From Clostridiales bacterium (GTDB lineage Bacteria; Bacillota; Clostridia; Christensenellales; Aristaeellaceae): a DNA stretch of 23,667 nucleotides. Within the stretch, counting starts at the first letter, position 1. Each line of letters starts with the position of its first letter. The notes under the pieces were generated by a model. It was not told where the DNA came from. It saw nothing but the letters and a program-made list of their open reading frames with translations, and made no database searches. Shown here piece by piece: positions 1 through 6,221 of the stretch. The translations under genes and the position numbers were made by a program. The stretch is taken from NCBI GenBank assembly GCA_004556545.1, contig SFGO01000034.1, positions 1 through 23,667 on the forward strand, in the 5' to 3' direction.

Positions 1-850
1 ATTCTCCTTTGAAACAATAGCATTCCGAAATCGTTTCAAGAATGACACAATCGTACTTGTCAAACCATGTCAATTCCGATTGCGGCTGAATGCCCCTAAG
101 AACCGTTCGCAGCCACTGGAAACATTCGATAACCGCATCGTAATTTTTGCGCTGGAAAAACACATTGGCATAACCAACCATGATAGAATTGATGTCATCG
201 GCAAACGCTGCAAATGCCTTGCCCAAGTATTTCTCTGCTTCGTCTGCATCGTGTAAATAATCGCCAAGCACCATTCCAATCATTGCGTTATTCACGCCGC
301 AGACATTGTATCTTTTCAAAATTCGCAATGCTGCTTCCGGATTGTGTAGCAGCAAATGAGCCTTTGCCATTTGTGTTCTAATGGAAACCTCGCTAACAGT
401 ATCATCTTGATTTTGAGCAATAAGCTCGCACGCATGATTCAGCAATTCGATTGCTCTGTTATTCAATTCCCGATGTTCAGTATCCTCGCCTAATTCCAAA
501 TAAAGCAATGCACACTGATACACAATGTCAAAATTGTTCGGGTAGCTTTTTAATGCCTTTTCCGCTTCCGTAGTCGCTTCTTCATACTCTTTTTCCCACG
601 TCAATGTTACGATCCTGTCAAGGGCAGATGCTGCATTATTATTTCGCCACTCATATCCGAGAAGAACATCCGTAGAGGTGTTAAACAAGTCTGCCATTTC
701 AAGAATCAGATTGATCTCGGGTGTAGATTGATTTGACTCCCATTTATAGACAGCACTGACACTAACACCCATCGCTTCTGCAAGCTGCTCTTGTGTCATC
801 TTTCTTTCCTTGCGGAATTTCTTGATATTTTCAGAAAGTTTTACTCTCAT
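1..850 (-). CDS. XRE-family transcriptional regulator with TPR-like C-terminal domain (partial, runs off window)
   Basis: Reading the minus strand from ATG 848-850 gives one open frame of 283 codons to the window edge; the C-terminus is missing. The first ~65 residues are a Cro/C1-type helix-turn-helix: MRVKLSENIKKFRK, then MTQEQLAEAMGVS and AVYKWE, followed by the usual EINLILEMADLFNTS segment. From ~70 on come helical repeats rich in A/L/E (for example EKALKSYPNNFDIVYQ, EAALRILKRYNVCGVNNA) that look like TPR. AGGAGG sits 7 nt before the ATG. Such proteins bind an operator DNA with the HTH and often sense a peptide or protein with the TPR; the ligand here is unknown. It is clearly paralogous to the regulator at 3325-4431 (shared blocks around CGV-N-A-I and FQRK/YQRK..QWL) but its codons are much more AT-rich, so it probably arrived by transfer. 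Confidence 0.88.
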   Translation of the reverse strand, partial: MRVKLSENIKKFRKERKMTQEQLAEAMGVSVSAVYKWESNQSTPEINLILEMADLFNTSTDVLLGYEWRNNNAASALDRIVTLTWEKEYEEATTEAEKALKSYPNNFDIVYQCALLYLELGEDTEHRELNNRAIELLNHACELIAQNQDDTVSEVSIRTQMAKAHLLLHNPEAALRILKRYNVCGVNNAMIGMVLGDYLHDADEAEKYLGKAFAAFADDINSIMVGYANVFFQRKNYDAVIECFQWLRTVLRGIQPQSELTWFDKYDCVILETISECYCFKGE

Positions 851-879
851 AATTTGCCCTCCTTGCCTTTGATGGCTAT

Positions 880-908
880 ATTATACTATGAAAGTATGTC
901 TAAATGAA
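880..908 (-). promoter_or_regulatory. Probable promoter of the partial XRE-TPR gene with nested inverted repeats
   Basis: On the minus strand a perfect -10 TATAAT lies at 880-885, 30 bp before the ATG, with a weak -35 (TTCATT, 903-908) at 17 bp. The spacer and -35 carry inverted repeats: ATACT (883-887)/AGTAT (893-897) and GTATGT (894-899)/ACATAC (908-913). This is the usual arrangement for an XRE repressor that controls its own gene; the autoregulation is inferred. Confidence 0.55.
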
Positions 909-962
909 CATACCAGCAGTAAATTTGGTTGAAATATTTTTTTACTATTATTGCGAGTTTGC

Positions 963-999
963 AAAAAACGCCTGTGCTGCAAGATGTACAGCACAGGCG
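963..999 (-). terminator. Intrinsic terminator after the 81-residue gene
   Basis: Perfect 11-bp inverted repeat CGCCTGTGCTG (969-979) / CAGCACAGGCG (989-999) with a 9-nt loop, followed on the minus strand by six T (963-968). It begins six bases past the stop codon of the small gene, so it ends that transcript. Confidence 0.9.
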
Positions 1000-1004
1000 A
1001 AATG

Positions 1005-1250
1005 TTAATCAAGCGGTTTGTATTCAGTTACGGTTTTTAGATAGGTTTCCGGGTCACCGTTCAAGATAAGATCTGCATACTCCAAAGGAGCATTGTAAAT
1101 CAGATAGTCAAGCTCTGACCGTTCGTACATATTTCGGGCAACTTCGTTCTCAACGGCGATAGTGTCAATCGCCATCATGCTGCCATTGGTGAATTTCAGT
1201 TCCACACAGCAATTATCGAAATTGTACTCGCAGGAAATCAGCTTTTTCAT
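1005..1250 (-). CDS. Small conserved protein, DUF6061-like
   Basis: 81 residues, acidic, with no membrane segment or signal peptide. It starts MKKLISCEYN and ends TEYKPLD; GGAGG stands 9 nt before the ATG and a strong terminator follows the stop, so it is a self-contained gene. The overall look (short beta-rich N-terminal half with CCVELKFTNGS, then a helical ARNMYERSELDYLIYNAPLEYADL) matches, from memory, a small family found in Clostridia, often near mobile or accessory DNA (DUF6061). No biochemical role is known to me and none can be read from the sequence. It lies in the AT-rich left segment with the partial XRE-TPR gene and shares its base composition. Family name moderately sure; coding status very sure. 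Confidence 0.82.
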   Translation of the reverse strand: MKKLISCEYNFDNCCVELKFTNGSMMAIDTIAVENEVARNMYERSELDYLIYNAPLEYADLILNGDPETYLKTVTEYKPLD

Positions 1251-1317
1251 AGGGTTTTACCTCCAAAAACTATATTGTTTGGAAGTAACGTAAGCGTGGG
1301 TTTGTAGTGTGGTATCT

Positions 1318-1455
1318 TTAACTATAGGAAACTCCGTTTTCCCATTTGGATACGGCCTGGGGGCTGACCCGGAGCCGCTGGGCCAGCTGTTCCTGCGTCA
1401 TGCTTTTGGAAAGGCGAAGGGTCTTGATCCTTCCGCCGAAATCAAGGGTACTCAT
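1318..1455 (-). pseudogene. Truncated XRE-family HTH regulator (45-residue stub)
   Basis: ATG at 1453-1455 with GGAGG 7 nt upstream opens a frame MSTLDFGGRIKTLRLSKSMT, then QEQLAQRLRVSPQAVSKWENG, then VSYS and TAA at 1318-1320. This is the start of a typical XRE regulator including helices 1-3 and the recognition helix, but the protein stops right where relatives continue (usually WENGxSxPD...). The coding part is GC-rich like the main chromosome, while the DNA immediately beyond the stop is AT-rich. The simplest reading is that insertion or recombination removed the rest of the gene. It keeps a promoter-like sequence at 1519-1547, so a free HTH peptide could still be made. It is too short to be a normal member of the family. 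Confidence 0.72.
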
Positions 1456-1518
1456 AAGGAAACCTCCGTCATACAGGATGGATGTTCTGTCCGGGCCCGG
1501 GCTCCCTGAACGGCTTTC

Positions 1519-1547
1519 AGTATAGCGGCAAAACCCGCCGGGCGCAA
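1519..1547 (-). promoter_or_regulatory. Candidate promoter of the truncated XRE gene
   Basis: Minus strand TTGCGC (1542-1547), 17 bp, TATACT (1519-1524); four and five of six consensus bases respectively. It would give a leader of about 57 nt before ATG 1455. The -35 lies inside the terminator hairpin of the upstream operon. Confidence 0.45.
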
Positions 1548-1560
1548 TGACCCGGCGGGT
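1530..1560 (-). terminator. Terminator of the XRE-TPR / ABC transporter operon
   Basis: Perfect 10-bp inverted repeat ACCCGCCGGG (1533-1542) / CCCGGCGGGT (1551-1560), loop of 8 nt, followed on the minus strand by a short TTTT run (1530-1533). It lies 38 bp after the stop of the ABC transporter gene. The stem is strong, the T-tract short. Confidence 0.7.
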
Positions 1561-1597
1561 GAGAAGGGTTGAATCCCGGTTGGGTTTTCGAGAGGCT

Positions 1598-3328
1598 TTA
1601 TTGGGAAACGGTATACAGCGAATAGAAGTACCCCCGGCGTTCCATCAGCGCCTCGAAGGATCCCTGCTCCGCAATGCGGCCGTCCCGCAGGGCCAGAATC
1701 GCGTCGTAGCGGCGCAGCGCACTTTCTTCCAGCGTGTGCGTGACGACGATGCGGGTCATGCCGCTTAAGTCCAGAATGGCATGGGAGACCTGATGAGCCG
1801 TCTGCGCGTCCAATGCGGCGGTGGCTTCATCCACCAGCAGTACCTGCGCGTTTTTCAGAAGGCTGCGGGCGATGGAGATGCGCTGCTTTTCGCCGCCGGA
1901 CAGGCCGCTTCCGTTCTCCCCGCAGAGATAGTCCTCCCCGCGTTCCCGAATCAGCCCGGAAAGGCCGGACAGGCGAATGGCCCGCTCCACTGCTTCCTCT
2001 GGAAAATCCGCAAACAGTGTGATGTTTTCCCGGATGGTGGCGTTAAAGATGAACACGTTTTGCTGAATGACGGAGATCAGGTCATACAGAGAGGAACGGC
2101 GGATGTCTCGGAGCTCCTGCCCATCGTAAAGAATCTGCCCAGAATAGCCGGTCTGGGAGGCGCTCAGCAGGTGCAGCAGGGTGGACTTGCCGCTGCCGGA
2201 TGCGCCGACAACGGCGTAGCTTTTGCCCGGTTCAAACGAAAAGGAAATGTCTCGCAAAATCGGCTTGTCATCTTCGTAGGAAAAAGCCAGATGGGAAAGT
2301 TCGATGCCCTGTGTCAGCGAACCGAGCTGCACGGAGCCTTCCGGCTCCCCGGCTGCTTCCAGCGCGGAGGCCGCCTTGGCGATCAGCGCCCGGGCCGCCT
2401 TCCGCTCCGCCAGACAGACAGGGATGACGCTGATGGGGCTGATAACGTAGTTCATCAGCTGTACGAAAAGCAGTACCGTACCGACCGTCAGCCCCTTCCC
2501 CGACAGGGCCAGCGCCGCGCCTATCAGAAACACGCCCAACTGGGTCGTTACGCCCGCCAGACTGCCCATCCTCTGAATGAGAATGCCGATGCGTTCCTTG
2601 CGGCAGCGGGCGCTGGTCAGGCTGCGTACGCTGTCTGCAAACAGTCGGCATATCTGCTTTTCCGCCTGAAAGGACTTGATGACGGAGAAGCCGCCCAGCG
2701 CGTCCTTCAGCGCAGCAGTGCAGGCTTCGTTCTGATCGGACAGCAGCTTTTCGGCCCCGGCGGCCTTCCCGCCCATCAGAAGGGAGGCGGTCACCGGCAG
2801 CAGCGCCAGCAAAGCGGCGGCTAGCGTCAGCAGGGGACTGTACCACAGCATCATGGCAAAGGCACCCACGAAAAGCAGCAGGCTATTCGTCAGGGAGAAA
2901 AGATTCGTCAGACAGCCCTTTTCGATCACAGAAAGGTCGTTGGTCAACGCCGAAAGGTACAGGGAAGAGTTTTCCCCGGTGAAAGCGGCCAGCGGCCTTT
3001 CCATCAGACGTCCAAACAGAGTTTCCCGGTACTGGGCCATGGCCCTAGTCAGAAAGCGGGGCTTGAAAAAGTAGGAAAACAGACAGGAGACAGCCGCCCC
3101 GGCCACCAGCCCCGCCGCGATGACCGCCAGCTGACGGAGCGTCCAGCCCGCGCCGCTGCCGCCGATCAAGTCCATAATCTGCTGCAGAAGCCAGGAGATC
3201 AGCAGATTGGCCGCGGCGCTCAGGAGAACGTCCGTCAGGGCCAGAGCAAAATTTAGTCGGTTGCCCCGGAAAAACGTCCGGGTGTAGGGCCGCAGGTCAG
3301 GCTGAGCCATAGAGGCAGGGTTTTTCAT
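1598..3328 (-). CDS. ABC transporter, fused permease and ATP-binding half-transporter (exporter type)
   Basis: 576 residues when started at MKNPAS; I chose this ATG (3326-3328) because AGGAG lies 8 nt before it and it overlaps the TGA of the upstream gene as ATGA. A start 15 codons earlier (3373) is possible but has no clear ribosome site. Residues ~20-310 form a six-helix exporter-type membrane domain; ~340-576 form the nucleotide-binding domain with Walker A GASGSGKST (375-383), Q-loop Q423, signature LSGGE (476-480), Walker B VLLVDE (496-501) and switch His531. Two copies would make a working exporter. The fold is that of MsbA/LmrA-type multidrug, lipid or peptide exporters; the substrate cannot be told. 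It is translationally coupled to an XRE-TPR regulator, which suggests regulated export of a toxic compound or a signal peptide (inference). Confidence 0.93.
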   Translation of the reverse strand: MKNPASMAQPDLRPYTRTFFRGNRLNFALALTDVLLSAAANLLISWLLQQIMDLIGGSGAGWTLRQLAVIAAGLVAGAAVSCLFSYFFKPRFLTRAMAQYRETLFGRLMERPLAAFTGENSSLYLSALTNDLSVIEKGCLTNLFSLTNSLLLFVGAFAMMLWYSPLLTLAAALLALLPVTASLLMGGKAAGAEKLLSDQNEACTAALKDALGGFSVIKSFQAEKQICRLFADSVRSLTSARCRKERIGILIQRMGSLAGVTTQLGVFLIGAALALSGKGLTVGTVLLFVQLMNYVISPISVIPVCLAERKAARALIAKAASALEAAGEPEGSVQLGSLTQGIELSHLAFSYEDDKPILRDISFSFEPGKSYAVVGASGSGKSTLLHLLSASQTGYSGQILYDGQELRDIRRSSLYDLISVIQQNVFIFNATIRENITLFADFPEEAVERAIRLSGLSGLIRERGEDYLCGENGSGLSGGEKQRISIARSLLKNAQVLLVDEATAALDAQTAHQVSHAILDLSGMTRIVVTHTLEESALRRYDAILALRDGRIAEQGSFEALMERRGYFYSLYTVSQ

Positions 3329-4431
3329 GGCTGATTCTCCTTCTGCGCTTCTTCCGCGCAAAGCTGCCGCCATAGGGCCAGCAGCTCGTCGTCATGGTCT
3401 CCCTCCGTCAGTTGCCGCTCCACGGAGGCCAGCGCCGATTCGCCCAGATCGTCGTAGACGGTGGCCTCGGAGACGGTTCCCGCACAAAATTTGACGCTGT
3501 CCATCCGGTAGGTGGGGGCCGCGTCAAAGGCCGTCCCTATCCGGCAGGCCCGCCGGAGCCAGTCCTCTGCCTCCTCTGGCCGCCCCAGCTTCCGGGAAAG
3601 ATGGGCGCACTCGGCGCAACAGCAGGCCAGAATTTTATCCACATAGCTCACGGCATCCGGGCCCGTCTTTAGGGAATCCAGCAGGTGGCACAGCCACTGC
3701 AGCGCGTCCAGAGCGGACGAGTCATCGCCCTTTCGTTGATAGTAATAGACATAGGCCGTCATCAGCCGTACCGACAGACTGGTCAGATCGCCCATCGCGT
3801 CGGTCAGATAGGACTCCGCTTCCTTGAGCGGATGGCCGCCGCCTGTCAAAGTCAGGGCGATCAGGGCGTTGTGAACGCCGCAGATGTTGGTCTTTTTCAG
3901 AATTTCCAGCGCCTGATCCCCCTCGCCGAGCTTGAGGCAGCACTGGGCGATATGGTACTGAATGAAAATATCGCTGACGGCGGGGTCAGTATTCTGGGAT
4001 AGCAGGGGAAGGGAGCGCTCCAGCAGATCCCGGCCCCGGCGAAGCCAGTCCGGCCGGTTCTGCTCCAGCCCCGCCAGCTCATACAGGGAGCCGCAGCGGT
4101 ACACGACGCGGAAATCGTTGGGATAGCGGCGCAGGGCCTCCTCCGCCTCGGACACGGCCTCCCCGAAGCGTTTCTCCCGCTGCAAATGGAGGAGCCGCCG
4201 GGCCAGCGCCTCTGCGGAGCTTTGCTGCAGCTCGAAGCCCGCCAGCGCGTCCAGCGAGACGGAAAACAGGTCGGCCATATCGGCGATCAGCGCCAGATCC
4301 GGCGTGGCCGCGCCCCGCTCCCATTTGGACACGGCGGCGAAGGAAACGCCCAGCGCTTCCGCCAGCCGCTCCTGTGTCAGGCCGTTTTGCTTCCGCAGAC
4401 GGCAGATATTTTGGGCAAGGGATAATTTCAT
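3325..4431 (-). CDS. XRE-family transcriptional regulator with TPR-like C-terminal domain
   Basis: 368 residues from MKLSLAQNICRL; GGAGG is 9 nt upstream of this ATG (4429-4431), whereas the longer frame from 4461 (MALNKRRLLF...) has no such site. Residues 5-60 are a Cro/C1-type HTH (LTQERLAEALGVS, AAVSKWERG). The remainder is alpha-helical repeat: EAEEALRRYPNDFRVVYRCGSLYEL, then CCLKLGEGDQALEILKKTNICGV, then an EAEDWLRRACRIG block, as in TPR sensor domains. TPR-bearing XRE regulators (the RRNPP group is the known example) often respond to exported and re-imported peptides; whether this one does is inference. Its stop overlaps the start of the ABC exporter by 4 bp, so the two are made together. 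It is a paralogue of the gene at 1-850, but with GC-rich codons like the chromosome. Confidence 0.9.
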   Translation of the reverse strand: MKLSLAQNICRLRKQNGLTQERLAEALGVSFAAVSKWERGAATPDLALIADMADLFSVSLDALAGFELQQSSAEALARRLLHLQREKRFGEAVSEAEEALRRYPNDFRVVYRCGSLYELAGLEQNRPDWLRRGRDLLERSLPLLSQNTDPAVSDIFIQYHIAQCCLKLGEGDQALEILKKTNICGVHNALIALTLTGGGHPLKEAESYLTDAMGDLTSLSVRLMTAYVYYYQRKGDDSSALDALQWLCHLLDSLKTGPDAVSYVDKILACCCAECAHLSRKLGRPEEAEDWLRRACRIGTAFDAAPTYRMDSVKFCAGTVSEATVYDDLGESALASVERQLTEGDHDDELLALWRQLCAEEAQKENQP

Positions 4432-4461
4432 GAAAAGAAGCCTCCTTTTGTTTAGGGCCAT

Positions 4462-4685
4462 ACCGGCCCATGCGGCTTTCTTCTACAATGTATCACGGCA
4501 GACGCCCGATGAAAAGGCACAGTTGGTACAGTAAAGACAGAAATTTCTAAACCAATGGTACAATTCGAAGCTGCGGGCGGTCTGCGCCCCCGCCGGGCCG
4601 GTGCTTGTACAAATTTCCCATTCCGTGTATAATAAAGTGTTGTCATAGGCGCTGACGGACGCAAACGGAGAGGAGGAAGCGGCGG
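4462..4685. promoter_or_regulatory. Divergent intergenic control region between the XRE-TPR/ABC operon and the dac-priA operon
   Basis: No gene is visible here. It contains the rightward sigma-A promoter at 4605-4633, a possible weak leftward promoter (minus strand TTGGTT 4550-4555, 16 bp, TACTGT 4528-4533), a 10-bp palindrome AGAAATTTCT (4539-4548) inside that spacer, and direct repeats TGGTACA at 4524-4530 and 4556-4562. These are candidate operator sites for the XRE regulator; binding is inferred. Confidence 0.45.
4605..4633 (+). promoter_or_regulatory. Sigma-A promoter of the dac-priA-...-rpe operon
   Basis: TTGTAC (4605-4610), exactly 17 bp, then perfect TATAAT (4628-4633). Transcription would start near 4640, giving a leader of about 45 nt with AGGAGG ahead of the ATG at 4686. 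This is the best promoter in the window and probably drives the whole rightward run. Confidence 0.82.
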
Positions 4686-6185
4686 ATGAAGGAGAAGGGC
4701 AGACGGCTGCTGGCTCTGCTGGCGGCATTTTGGCTGGCACTGACCCTGTGGCCGGTTTCCATGGTTCAGGCGGAGGAAGGAACCGGCTATACCTACATCG
4801 CGCCTACCCTGTCCAAAAGCGCGGATCCCTACGACCCCGAAAAGCCCGAGGAGCTGAGCGCCGATCAGCTTTATGCCAAGGCGGCGATTCTGATCGAGGC
4901 CACCACAGGCGATGTCATTTTTGAAAAAAATGCCGACCAGACCATGTATCCCGCCTCTACCACCAAGATTCTGACGACCCTGCTGGGCATTATGATGGGC
5001 GACCTTTCGCAGGAAGTCACCATGACGGAAACGGCGGCGCAGGTGGAGGAAGGCAGCTCCACCACCGGCCTGCAGGCCGGGGAGACCATCAATTTTCTGG
5101 ATCTGCTCTACGCCACGATGATCCGTTCCGGCAACGACGGCGCGCAGCTGATTGCCGAGCTGATCTCCGGCAGCGAGGCGGAATTTGCCAACATGATGAA
5201 CGAAGCCGCCGCCATGTACGGCTGCACCGGCACCCATTTTGCCAACGCCAGCGGTCTGCACGATCCCAACCACTACACCACGGCCCGGGATATGGCCAAG
5301 CTGGCGCAGGCCGCCATGCAGAACGATACCTTCCGGCAGATTGCCAAGACCTTTTCCTATACGCTGCCCCGCAGCAACGTGCGCCGGGAGAGGGTCATCT
5401 CCGGTGTAAACGAAAACTGGCTCAATCCCAATCAGGCGACGCAGGACGACCCGGAAGGAGCCAACTCCACCTATTATCCGGACGCCATCGGCATTAAGAC
5501 CGGCTATACCGCCGCCGCCGGCTACTGCTATGTGGGCGCTGCGGAGAGGGACGGGGTAGAGCTGATCTCCGTGCTGTTCTACACCAGCAAGTCCGGCCGC
5601 TGGTCGGACAGCAAAAAGCTGATGGAGTACGGCTTCAGCCAATTCGTCAGCATGACCCCGCTGGAACTGTACAACGAAAATCCCATCACCGTGGAGACCT
5701 CCGGCTTTTCGCTGGATGACGCTGACCTGGGCCGCCTGCCGCTGGAAGTGCGTGCGCAGGCTTCTACCCGCACGGTGAATATCATCGGCACCAAGAGCGA
5801 TCTGGAAGCCATGGCCCGTAACCTGAGCCAGACCGTCCTGATTGAATACACCCGGGATTTCGCCGCCCCCATTGAAAAGGGCGAAGTGATGGGCACCATG
5901 ACCTATTATCCCACCGACGGCGGCAATCCCGTCGTTTACGACCTGATCGCCGGGCGAACCATCCTGCGGCGGGATAACGCCCCGCTGACGCTGGAAGAAA
6001 TCGAAGCCGAGGTGAAGGCCGACCCCAATCCGCTGCCGCCCCTGTCTGTGGAGCTGGCGTTGGCGGTCCTGCTGCCCTTCGCCGTTATCTTCCTGATCGT
6101 CCATCTGATCCGGCGGGCGCTGCACAAGACCGGGCGGCATAAGAAGAGCCGGGTGCCCCGGCCCCGGAACCGTTACTTCCGATAA
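4686..6185 (+). CDS. D-alanyl-D-alanine carboxypeptidase (peptidase S11, low-molecular-mass PBP)
   Basis: 499 residues. It trims the terminal D-Ala from peptidoglycan pentapeptides outside the cell membrane. Residues 1-~28 are a Sec signal (KEKGRR, then LLALLAAFWLALTLW, then VQAEE). The three active-site motifs are present in order: S91-T-T-K94 (in YPASTTKIL), S148-G-N150 and K271-T-G273. A C-terminal beta domain (~325-425) follows. Residues ~454-475 form a hydrophobic anchor (VELALAVLLPFAVIFLIVHLI) followed by a basic tail, so this enzyme is held by a real transmembrane helix rather than the amphipathic helix of E. coli PBP5; DacF-type Firmicute enzymes resemble it. AGGAGG precedes the ATG by 9 nt. 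It is the first gene of the operon, 36 bp before priA. Confidence 0.95.
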   Translation: MKEKGRRLLALLAAFWLALTLWPVSMVQAEEGTGYTYIAPTLSKSADPYDPEKPEELSADQLYAKAAILIEATTGDVIFEKNADQTMYPASTTKILTTLLGIMMGDLSQEVTMTETAAQVEEGSSTTGLQAGETINFLDLLYATMIRSGNDGAQLIAELISGSEAEFANMMNEAAAMYGCTGTHFANASGLHDPNHYTTARDMAKLAQAAMQNDTFRQIAKTFSYTLPRSNVRRERVISGVNENWLNPNQATQDDPEGANSTYYPDAIGIKTGYTAAAGYCYVGAAERDGVELISVLFYTSKSGRWSDSKKLMEYGFSQFVSMTPLELYNENPITVETSGFSLDDADLGRLPLEVRAQASTRTVNIIGTKSDLEAMARNLSQTVLIEYTRDFAAPIEKGEVMGTMTYYPTDGGNPVVYDLIAGRTILRRDNAPLTLEEIEAEVKADPNPLPPLSVELALAVLLPFAVIFLIVHLIRRALHKTGRHKKSRVPRPRNRYFR

Positions 6186-6221
6186 AAAAGATTTCACGCA
6201 TTCCAAAAAGGGGGAAGGGAT

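Noticed and set aside
963..999. Attachment site or operator at the 11-bp inverted repeat
   Set aside because: Position just after a stop codon and the following six T make an intrinsic terminator the better reading.
1309..1509. 66-residue plus-strand open frame near the composition break
   Set aside because: Lies opposite the HTH stub, whose minus-strand reading gives a clear XRE motif and ribosome site.
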